NCBI GenBank assembly: GCA_030039005.1
Contig: JASHQT010000632.1
Span: 1-5,882 of the forward strand
DNA: 5,882 bases
Source of the DNA: Bryobacteraceae bacterium
GTDB lineage: Bacteria; Acidobacteriota; Terriglobia; Bryobacterales; Bryobacteraceae
Direction of reading: 5' to 3'
Positions 1 through 5,292 of the stretch are shown one piece after another. The position numbers and the translations under genes are program-made. Each line of letters opens with the position of its first letter. The stretch's first letter is position 1. The notes under the pieces are model-generated. The model was not told where the DNA came from and searched no databases. It saw only the letters and a program-made list of their open reading frames with translations.

Positions 1-465
1 CCCGAAGCCGCGGCACATACCTGGATGGGCTTTTCCACCGGCAAATGGGAAGGCAACACGCTGACCGTTTACACAACGCACCTCAAGCAGGGCTATCTGC
101 GCCGTAATGGCCTTCCCGAGAGCGATGAGGCCACGCTTATTGAGCATTTCATGCGGCATGGCGATTATCTGGTGCACATGAGTGAAGTGACCGACCCCGT
201 GAATTTGACCGAACCGTTCGTGCGCACCGAAGTCTTTCACCGCATCCCCCAGGAGGGCCAGAATTGGCTTTATCCCTGCGAATCCGTGGTGGAGATCGCG
301 AGCCAGGCGCGCGGCGCCGTGCCCAATTTTCTTCCCGGCCAGAACCCATTTGTGGCCGAATTCGCCAAAAAATATGGACTCCCTTTAGAGGCCACCTTGG
401 GTGGCGCCGAGACCATGTACCCGGATTTTCAGCGCAAGATGAAAAAGTTGGCACCGCCCAAATAG
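1..465 (+). CDS. C-terminal part of uncharacterised protein with GFSTGKWEG motif (5'-truncated)
   Basis: The reading frame is open from the first base and ends at TAG 463-465, so 154 residues of a longer protein are present and the start lies to the left of the window. The visible part begins with a tryptophan-rich block, HTWMGFSTGKWEGNTLTV, followed by TTHLKQGYLRRNG, EHFMRHGDYL and DPVNLTEPFVRTEVF. I recognise this pattern (GxSxGxWEGxTLxVxT) from hypothetical proteins common in Acidobacteriota and some Proteobacteria, but know of no assigned function. The alternation of short polar and hydrophobic stretches suggests a beta-rich fold. A single cysteine lies in the segment LYPCESVVE, and the C-terminus is lysine-rich. 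A signal peptide cannot be judged because the N-terminus is missing. The esterase gene starts one base after the stop, so the two are probably co-transcribed and translationally coupled. Coding is firm; function is unknown. Confidence 0.85.
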   Translation, partial: PEAAAHTWMGFSTGKWEGNTLTVYTTHLKQGYLRRNGLPESDEATLIEHFMRHGDYLVHMSEVTDPVNLTEPFVRTEVFHRIPQEGQNWLYPCESVVEIASQARGAVPNFLPGQNPFVAEFAKKYGLPLEATLGGAETMYPDFQRKMKKLAPPK

Positions 466-466
466 C

Positions 467-1873
467 ATGAAGCTCGCCCTGTGTTTGCTGATGGCCGCAG
501 CGCTGGTCTTGACGGCCAACCTGGCGGCCCAGGAGTCAGCGCCCACAAGCACGACAAATCTTCCGCAGCCCATGAATTGGACTGCCGAACAGGACCATCA
601 AAACATGATGGATCAGCTCGGTATCCTAGCGCTACGTCCGGGCCCCAGCGGCAATGAGAGCGCACCGAATCACGCCAACTACGCCGAGTCCCAGGCGAAT
701 CCTTTTCCCGATTTACCCGATCCTCTGATCTTGAAGAACGGCGAGAAAGTCACGACCGCCGAAGTCTGGTACCAGCAGCGCCGCCCGGAGACCATTGAGG
801 ACTTCGAACGCGAGGTGCTGGGCCGCGTTCCGAAGAACGCGCCGAAGGTGGCCTGGACGGTCACGAGCACCACGGAGAATATGGTCGGGCCTTATCCCGT
901 GGTGACCAAGGAATTGATCGGGCACGTTGACAATTCGTCGTATCGGCTCATCAGCGTGGATATTCAGATGACCGTGGTGACGCCCGCGCGCGCCACGCAC
1001 CCCGTCCCCATGATGATGATGTTTGTTTACAAGGGTCCGCTGCCGCCAAGGCCAAAGGGTTTGCCCGCGCCCGCCGATCCTCCTGCAACCGAGCAGCTCG
1101 TCGCGGATGGTTGGGGCTACGCACAGATCGTCCCGGTGAGCATTCAGGCCGACAACGGCGCCGGCCTGACGCGCGGCATCATCGGACTCGCCAACCACGG
1201 GCAGCCGCGCAAGCCGGACGATTGGGGTGCGTTGCGCGCCTGGGCCTGGGGTGCGTCGCGAGGACTGGACTATTTGGAGACCGACCAAGCCGTCGATGCC
1301 AAGCGCGTGGGCATCGAAGGCGTGTCGCGCTATGGCAAGGCGGCGCTTGTGACCATGGCTTTCGATACGCGCTTCGCACTGGTTCTGGTGGGCTCTTCGG
1401 GCGAAGGCGGCGCGAAGCTGCACCGGCGCAACTGGGGCGAGGCGGTGGAAAATCTCACGGGCGCCGGAGAATATCATTGGATGGCCGGCAATTTTCTGAA
1501 ATACGGGGCTTCGAAAGCTACGTTCGGCAGTAAGAATGCCGGCGATCTGCCCGTCGACGCGCACGAACTGATCGCGCTATGCGCACCGCGTCTCACTTTC
1601 ATCAGCTACGGCATTCCGGAAAAGGGCGATGCGAAGTGGCTCGATCAGCAGGGCAGCTTCATGGCAGCCGTGGCCGCGCAACCCGTGTTCCGCCTGCTGG
1701 GCGCGAAAGACCTGGGCGTTCCGGACGATTATCGTCATGCGAAAATGCCCGCGGTGAATCACGGCCTTCTGGATGGCCAGCTCGCCTGGCGGCAGCACGA
1801 CGGGGGCCACACTGACGCGCCGAATTGGAAATACTTCATCGCCTGGGCGGACAAATGGCTCGCATCGTATTAG
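467..1873 (+). CDS. Secreted CE15-type glucuronoyl esterase (alpha/beta hydrolase)
   Basis: This 468-residue protein has a signal peptide at about residues 1-21 (hydrophobic core ALCLLMAAALVLTANLAA, likely cleaved before Q22), so it acts outside the cytoplasm. The conserved N-terminal region (about 37-125, with NWTAEQDHQNMMDQLG and APNHANY) precedes an alpha/beta-hydrolase domain. The nucleophile is Ser287 in GVSRYGK, the CE15 form of the G-x-S-R-x-G-K elbow. SSGEGGAKLHRR (310-321), EYHWMAGNF (335-343) and VDAHELIALCAPR (363-375) follow, and the probable catalytic His448 lies in HDGGHTDAPNW. CE15 enzymes hydrolyse esters between glucuronate on xylan and lignin alcohols; characterised bacterial members include enzymes from Opitutus and Solibacter. 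The canonical fungal acid position (ESGSGG) is Ser310 here, so another acid, perhaps Glu313 or Asp364, must serve. The ATG follows the upstream TAG by one base without a clear Shine-Dalgarno sequence, suggesting coupling. Related proteins are sometimes labelled acetylxylan esterase; the substrate is inferred. Confidence 0.85.
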   Translation: MKLALCLLMAAALVLTANLAAQESAPTSTTNLPQPMNWTAEQDHQNMMDQLGILALRPGPSGNESAPNHANYAESQANPFPDLPDPLILKNGEKVTTAEVWYQQRRPETIEDFEREVLGRVPKNAPKVAWTVTSTTENMVGPYPVVTKELIGHVDNSSYRLISVDIQMTVVTPARATHPVPMMMMFVYKGPLPPRPKGLPAPADPPATEQLVADGWGYAQIVPVSIQADNGAGLTRGIIGLANHGQPRKPDDWGALRAWAWGASRGLDYLETDQAVDAKRVGIEGVSRYGKAALVTMAFDTRFALVLVGSSGEGGAKLHRRNWGEAVENLTGAGEYHWMAGNFLKYGASKATFGSKNAGDLPVDAHELIALCAPRLTFISYGIPEKGDAKWLDQQGSFMAAVAAQPVFRLLGAKDLGVPDDYRHAKMPAVNHGLLDGQLAWRQHDGGHTDAPNWKYFIAWADKWLASY

Positions 1874-2865
1874 GAATCGGCACGTCGCACGGAGTAATGG
1901 TCTCCATTCCTTCCGAGTATTGGAAGGACCGCGTTCCGGCCGATCGCGCCGAAAAGCACCATCCGTTTCGCGGCGGCACGTATACGTTTGATGAACTCGC
2001 GGCACTGCGCGCGAGCGAGAATCTTCCCGATCAGATCCGCCCGGAAGTGTTGTGCGAAAGGCACGCCCGCTGCCAGCGGGCCATCACGACACTGGCCGAT
2101 GTGTACGCGCAGAGTAGCGCGGATATGGCTGTGATCGTCGGCAACGACCAGTTGGAAGTCTTCACGCGCGAAACAATTCCGGCGTTTAGTGTCTTCCGGG
2201 GACCCTATGTGGAGGGCATTCCGCGCACGCCGGAATTCCTGGCGAAGCTCAATCCGGCGATTGCACGCGCCGAACTGGACCGCACGCCGCAGGTCTACAC
2301 CCAATATCCCTGCCTGCCCGAAGTAGGCTGGCACGTGATCGAGGCGCTGACCGCGAGCGGCTTTGACGTCACGCAAATGACGCGGCTGCAGACGGGCGAA
2401 ATCGGTTCCAATGCTGCGCCGCACGCCTACGGGTTCGTGTACCGGCGGATCATGCGCGATCGGGTCACGCCGCACGTTCCGGTATTCGTCAACACGTTCT
2501 ATCCGCCCAATCAGCCGCCGGCCGCGCGCTGTTTCGCATTCGGACGCGCGCTGGCGCAAGCCGTGACTTCGTGGAAGGAAGACAAATCCGTGGCCGTAAT
2601 CGCTTCAGGCGGCATGTCGCATTTCGTGGTGGACGAAGACTTCGACGGTGCAGTGCTGGCCGCCATGGCCAAGGGCGATGCGGCCGCCTTGGGAAGCGTG
2701 CCGGAGAGCACGTGGCAATCCGGCACATCGGAAATCAAGAACTGGATCGTCGTAGCGGGCGCGATGACGGCAGCGGGATTTAAAATGGACCTCATCGATT
2801 ACGTCGCGGCTTACCGCTCGGAGGCAGGAACGGGCAGCGGGCTCGCGTTCGCGACCTGGCAGTAA
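1855..2865 (+). CDS. LigB-superfamily class III extradiol dioxygenase homologue with altered metal site
   Basis: This 336-residue protein belongs to the LigB superfamily, whose classic members open catechol-type rings (protocatechuate 4,5-, gallate dioxygenases) with Fe(II). I chose ATG 1855 because MARIVLGIGTSH then matches the LigB N-terminus and puts the metal ligand at His12; an ATG at 1825 would add ten residues that fit nothing. Aligned with LigB from memory, His12, His190 (APHAYGFVY; LigB His127), His256 (SGGMSH; LigB catalytic His195) and Glu293 (TSEIKNWIVVAGAM; LigB Glu242) are present. The region VNTFYPPNQPPAARCFAFG (212-230) also matches closely. The LigB ligand His61 (VYNDH) corresponds to Gln99 (VGNDQ). 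No signal peptide is visible, so it is cytoplasmic. It lacks the LigA domain fused in gallate dioxygenases, and no ligA-like gene is nearby. It overlaps the esterase gene by 19 nt. The ring substrate is not determinable. Confidence 0.85.
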   Translation: MARIVLGIGTSHGVMVSIPSEYWKDRVPADRAEKHHPFRGGTYTFDELAALRASENLPDQIRPEVLCERHARCQRAITTLADVYAQSSADMAVIVGNDQLEVFTRETIPAFSVFRGPYVEGIPRTPEFLAKLNPAIARAELDRTPQVYTQYPCLPEVGWHVIEALTASGFDVTQMTRLQTGEIGSNAAPHAYGFVYRRIMRDRVTPHVPVFVNTFYPPNQPPAARCFAFGRALAQAVTSWKEDKSVAVIASGGMSHFVVDEDFDGAVLAAMAKGDAAALGSVPESTWQSGTSEIKNWIVVAGAMTAAGFKMDLIDYVAAYRSEAGTGSGLAFATWQ

Positions 2866-2877
2866 AATCTCTGGGCG

Positions 2878-3849
2878 ATGAAAGCCGCATACATCGAACA
2901 AACTGGCCCCCCGGAAGCTTTGATGTTCGGCGAGCGCCCCAAGCCCGAACCCGCGGCCGGTGAAGTGCTGGTGAAGATCTCCGTCGCGGGCGTCAACTTC
3001 GCCGACGTCAATCTGCGCAGCGGCGTGAACAAAGTCCCGCTCCCCGCGATTCCCGGCATGGAGGCTGCGGGAACGATCGAAAAGCTCGGCGACGGCGTCA
3101 CCGGGTTCGCGCTGGGCGATCGCGTGGGTTACGTGATGGTGCGCGGCTCTTACGCCGAGTACGCGGCGGTTCCGGCGAAGATGCTGGTGCAAATTCCGGC
3201 GGGCACGAGTCTGGAAACCGCGGCGGCCGCCATGCTGCAAGGTTTCACCGCGCACTATCTCACCCAGACGACGTTTAAACTGAAGCCCGGGCACACGGCC
3301 CTGATTCACGCGGGCGCGGGAGGCACCGGCCGGCTGCTGGTGCAACTGGCGTTGCAGGCGGGCGCGCGAGTGATCGCTACCGTGGGCACCGAAGCGAAGG
3401 CTGCCATCGCGCGGGAAGCCGGCGCCGCCGAGGTCCTTTTGTATGAGCAGCAGGACTGGGTCGCCGAAGTCAAGCGGATCACCGGCGGCGAAGGCGTGGA
3501 CGTGGTCTACGATTCGGTTGGAAAAGCCACGTTCCTCAAAGGCCTAGATTGCCTGAAGCCGCGTGGCATGATGGTCCACTTCGGCGTTTCGAGCGGCCAG
3601 ATTGAGCCGCTCAATACGCGCGCCCTCACCGAACGCGGCTCGCTGTATCTCACCCGGCCTACGTTGCTCACGCACGTGTCGAGCCCCGAGGAAATTGCCT
3701 GGCGCGCCGAAGACATCTTCCGCTGGATAGACGAAGGAGAACTCAAGCTGCGCGTGGAGCACGAATATCCGCTGGCGGAAGCAGCGCGCGCCCATCGCGA
3801 TCTCGAAAGCCGCATCACCGCCGGAAAAATCATTCTACGCGTGAAATGA
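2878..3849 (+). CDS. NAD(P)H:quinone oxidoreductase, zinc-independent MDR family
   Basis: This 323-residue protein has the normal length of the quinone oxidoreductase (QOR/zeta-crystallin) branch of the medium-chain dehydrogenase/reductase superfamily. A GroES-like N-terminal domain covers about 1-120, with SVAGVNFADVNLRSG (35-49) and the signature PGMEAAGTIEKLGDGVTGFALGDRVG. A Rossmann domain follows: HAGAGGTGRLLVQLA (144-158) is the dinucleotide-binding loop and VGTEAKAA (169-176) the segment after the second strand, where Lys174 may contact an NADPH 2'-phosphate as in E. coli QOR. LDCLKPRGMMVHFGVSSG (223-240) is typical of QOR. The zinc-binding cysteines and histidines of alcohol dehydrogenases are absent. 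It likely reduces quinones or other activated alkenes in the cytoplasm using NADPH. The ATG at 2878 lies 12 nt after the dioxygenase stop, indicating the same operon, though no strong Shine-Dalgarno is visible. It may handle quinones formed from catechols; that role is inferred from context. Confidence 0.9.
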   Translation: MKAAYIEQTGPPEALMFGERPKPEPAAGEVLVKISVAGVNFADVNLRSGVNKVPLPAIPGMEAAGTIEKLGDGVTGFALGDRVGYVMVRGSYAEYAAVPAKMLVQIPAGTSLETAAAAMLQGFTAHYLTQTTFKLKPGHTALIHAGAGGTGRLLVQLALQAGARVIATVGTEAKAAIAREAGAAEVLLYEQQDWVAEVKRITGGEGVDVVYDSVGKATFLKGLDCLKPRGMMVHFGVSSGQIEPLNTRALTERGSLYLTRPTLLTHVSSPEEIAWRAEDIFRWIDEGELKLRVEHEYPLAEAARAHRDLESRITAGKIILRVK

Positions 3850-3852
3850 TTT
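3827..3852 (-). terminator. AT-rich hairpin ending in a T run, possible terminator of the transporter transcript
   Basis: AAATCATT (3827-3834) pairs with AATGATTT (3845-3852) around a 10-nt loop containing ACGCGT. On the minus strand the 3' arm runs directly into extra T residues (AATGATTTTT), as in an intrinsic terminator, but the stem is weak because only one of its eight pairs is G-C. Confidence 0.3.
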
Positions 3853-5190
3853 CTGCAGGCTTTCACGCGGCGCGACTTCCAGCGCGCCGGCTTCCGGCGA
3901 TTTCGACACCAGCAGAATCGCAATGGCCGTGATCAGCGCCGGAACCGCGACCAGCTTCAGCAGATTCGGGCCCGATACGCCGGCCTGGAGCAGCACGCCG
4001 CCGAGATAAGGCCCGAGTATCGAGCCGCAGCGGCCGACGCCGAGCGCCCATCCCAGACCCGTGGCGCGCGCCGCGGCCGGATAATACGCGCTGGTGAAAG
4101 CATTCATCGAATTCTGCCCGCCGATGGTGCAGAAGCCCGCGCCGATGGTGGTGGCCGTCAGCAGAAAGGCGTTGGCGCCCGCGGAGCCCAAGCCGAGGAG
4201 GCACACCGCGCTCAAAACGTAAGCAATGCCGAGCATCCATTGCGGCTTGGTTTTATCGCTCAGGTAGGAGAGCAGCAGGCCGCCCACGATGCCGCCCGCG
4301 CTGTAGAGGCTGGTGATCAAACTGGCGCGCGCGATCGAAAGTCCACCCGCCTTGAGAACCGATGGCAGCCAATTCAGGATGAAGTAGAGCGCCATGATGT
4401 TCATGAAGTACGCGACCCAGATGAGCAGGGTACGGGTAGCGTAGCCGCCGGCGAAGAGCAGGCTCACGGGAAAGCGCTTTTCCACAGAGTCCGCTTCCAG
4501 TTGCGGCTCCTTCCAGCCCGGCGCGAGCAGGGCCACTACTTTCGCCAGCTCGGCGCGCGGCTCGGCGGAATTCAGGAGCTGCGGCAACGAATTGGGGAAG
4601 CTCCACACCACGAACGGGAGCATGAGCAGCGCGGACACGCCGCCGAACCACAGCACCGATTGCCAGCCGTAGGTCGGCATGAGAGCGGCGCTGATGGTGC
4701 CGCCCGCGACGCCGCCGAGCGAAAAGCCCGCCATCGCGATGGTCAAAATGGTGGCGCGCTTGCGCGTGGGCGCGAATTCGGAAACCACGCCCACCGCCTG
4801 GGGCATCACGCCCCCCACGCCGAAGCCGGTGAGGAAGCGCAGCGCGATCAGCATCTGCAAGGAAGAGACCCAGACCGTAGCGATGGTGGAGATACCGCAG
4901 ATCAGAATACAAATCACCAGCAGGCCGCGAGTATCGAAACGGTCCGCCAGCGGAGCGAACACCAGCGCGCCGATCGTCAGGCCGAAGAGTCCGACGCTCA
5001 GAGCGCTGCCCATTTGTAATGCACTGAGGTGCAGGAGCGCGCGCAGAGGCGGCGCGACGTAGCCGATGGCCTGGGAATCGAAACCCTCGGTGAGCAGCAG
5101 CAGCACGGCGATGATGACCATCCGAATCTGAAATCCGGTGATCGGCCGGGCATCCAGCGCCGCGCGGAAACTGACTATTCTTTGATCCAC
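3835..5190 (-). CDS. MFS transporter, aromatic acid:H+ symporter (AAHS) type
   Basis: The start is GTG 5190-5188, preceded by GGAG with a 5-nt gap; the resulting N-terminus (DQRIVSFRAALDARPITGFQIRMV) matches the short cytoplasmic lead of PcaK-like proteins. An in-frame TTG at 5268 would add 26 residues unlike the family. The 451 residues form about 12 membrane segments with a long central loop (about 197-242). TM1 carries TEGFDSQAIGYVAP (34-47), the equivalent of the PcaK DGxD motif, with Glu35 in place of the first Asp, as in the related MhpT. Other marks are LADRFDTRG (81-89, motif A with Asp86 for the usual Gly), RFLTGFGVGGVMP (117-129), VAYFMNIMALYFILNWLP (258-275), SDKTK (310-314) and YYPAAARATGLGWALGVGR (368-386). 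It probably imports an aromatic or other organic acid with protons through the inner membrane. It is divergent from the LigK-type gene and convergent with the oxidoreductase, overlapping it by 15 nt. The exact substrate cannot be read. Confidence 0.92.
   Translation of the reverse strand: MDQRIVSFRAALDARPITGFQIRMVIIAVLLLLTEGFDSQAIGYVAPPLRALLHLSALQMGSALSVGLFGLTIGALVFAPLADRFDTRGLLVICILICGISTIATVWVSSLQMLIALRFLTGFGVGGVMPQAVGVVSEFAPTRKRATILTIAMAGFSLGGVAGGTISAALMPTYGWQSVLWFGGVSALLMLPFVVWSFPNSLPQLLNSAEPRAELAKVVALLAPGWKEPQLEADSVEKRFPVSLLFAGGYATRTLLIWVAYFMNIMALYFILNWLPSVLKAGGLSIARASLITSLYSAGGIVGGLLLSYLSDKTKPQWMLGIAYVLSAVCLLGLGSAGANAFLLTATTIGAGFCTIGGQNSMNAFTSAYYPAAARATGLGWALGVGRCGSILGPYLGGVLLQAGVSGPNLLKLVAVPALITAIAILLVSKSPEAGALEVAPRESLQKSFHA
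3838..3869. terminator. Inverted repeat at the convergent gene ends, possible terminator
   Basis: CGCGTGAAA (3838-3846) pairs perfectly with TTTCACGCG (3861-3869) across a 14-nt loop. It includes the oxidoreductase stop codon and the last codons of the transporter. There is no U-tract on the plus-strand transcript. On the minus-strand transcript a run of five T residues follows the stem after about eight bases, so it could help end the transporter message. It overlaps a second, exclusive hairpin at 3827-3852. Confidence 0.35.
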
Positions 5191-5195
5191 GTCAT

Positions 5196-5199
5196 CTCC
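5196..5199 (-). promoter_or_regulatory. Ribosome binding site that fixes the GTG start of the transporter
   Basis: Read on the minus strand, the bases are GGAG followed by ATGAC and then GTG. This is a good Shine-Dalgarno core with 5-nt spacing. It supports GTG 5190 over the more distant TTG at 5268, which has no such site. Confidence 0.75.
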
Positions 5200-5204
5200 G
5201 AAGA

Positions 5205-5212
5205 CAGTATAT
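5205..5212 (-). promoter_or_regulatory. Candidate -10 region for the transporter gene
   Basis: The minus strand reads ATATACTG here, containing TATACT, one mismatch from the sigma-70 -10 consensus, inside an AT-rich patch (CATATATACTG) in an otherwise GC-rich window. No convincing -35 lies 16-18 nt upstream. The predicted start of transcription would fall close to the GGAG, leaving a leader of only about 10 nt, so the active -10 could also be the overlapping TATATA. Confidence 0.35.
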
Positions 5213-5226
5213 ATGCAAACCTTCTG

Positions 5227-5244
5227 GAATCGCGGGCTTGAAGC
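5227..5244. repeat. Direct repeat copy 1, GAATCGCG-N6-AAGC (possible operator half)
   Basis: GAATCGCG (5227-5234) is followed after six bases by AAGC (5241-5244). The same arrangement recurs exactly 26 bp downstream. Both copies are in the divergent intergenic region between the transporter and the aldolase gene. This copy also contains GCTT-G-AAGC (5236-5244), a small palindrome. A regulator-binding function is inferred from position only. Confidence 0.4.
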
Positions 5245-5252
5245 GCCGGTTT

Positions 5253-5270
5253 GAATCGCGAAAGCCAAGC
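5253..5270. repeat. Direct repeat copy 2, GAATCGCG-N6-AAGC (possible operator half)
   Basis: GAATCGCG (5253-5260) and AAGC (5267-5270) reproduce the first copy with the same internal spacing; 12 of 18 positions are fixed and the six spacer bases differ. It lies just upstream of the candidate -10 of the aldolase gene, where an activator would commonly bind. Confidence 0.4.
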
Positions 5271-5278
5271 TCGGTCGA

Positions 5279-5286
5279 ATATACTG
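5279..5286 (+). promoter_or_regulatory. Candidate -10 region for the LigK-type gene
   Basis: The plus strand reads ATATACTG, with TATACT at 5280-5285. The ATG of the aldolase gene follows the end of this hexamer after seven bases, so transcription from it would begin at or next to the start codon. A TTGAAT at 5251-5256 resembles a -35 but is 23 nt away, too far for normal spacing. It forms an exact inverted pair with the box at 5205-5212. Confidence 0.35.
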
Positions 5287-5292
5287 ACACTG

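Noticed and set aside
713..1564. Long minus-strand open frame (283 codons) opposite the esterase gene
   Set aside because: It is rich in His, Arg and Gly with no recognisable domain, and lies opposite a gene with clear catalytic motifs; such antisense frames are expected in GC-rich coding DNA.
1825..1854. Earlier ATG for the LigB homologue
   Set aside because: The ten extra residues (MEILHRLGGQ) lie within the esterase coding end and have no counterpart in LigB, whereas ATG 1855 places the metal-binding histidine at position 12, as in LigB.
1870..2559. Minus-strand open frame (229 codons) opposite the LigB homologue
   Set aside because: It is Arg-rich without domains and lies entirely opposite conserved LigB-family sequence.
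1855..2865. Naming the dioxygenase homologue as protocatechuate 4,5-dioxygenase beta subunit (ligB)
   Set aside because: There is no LigA partner, one metal ligand is replaced, and the substrate cannot be read from the sequence, so a specific gene name is not justified.
2605..3345. Minus-strand open frame (246 codons) across the dioxygenase/oxidoreductase junction
   Set aside because: It spans two real genes and their junction on the opposite strand, and its His/Arg/Gly-rich composition is that of a shadow.
4240..5019. Plus-strand open frame (259 codons) opposite the transporter
   Set aside because: Its product is highly charged and repetitive in Arg, Glu, Gln and His, the usual antisense image of a membrane protein, and has no family resemblance.
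5191..5268. TTG start at 5268 for the transporter
   Set aside because: It would extend the protein by 26 polar residues through the promoter-like and repeat sequences; GTG 5190 has a GGAG at good spacing and the family's normal N-terminus.
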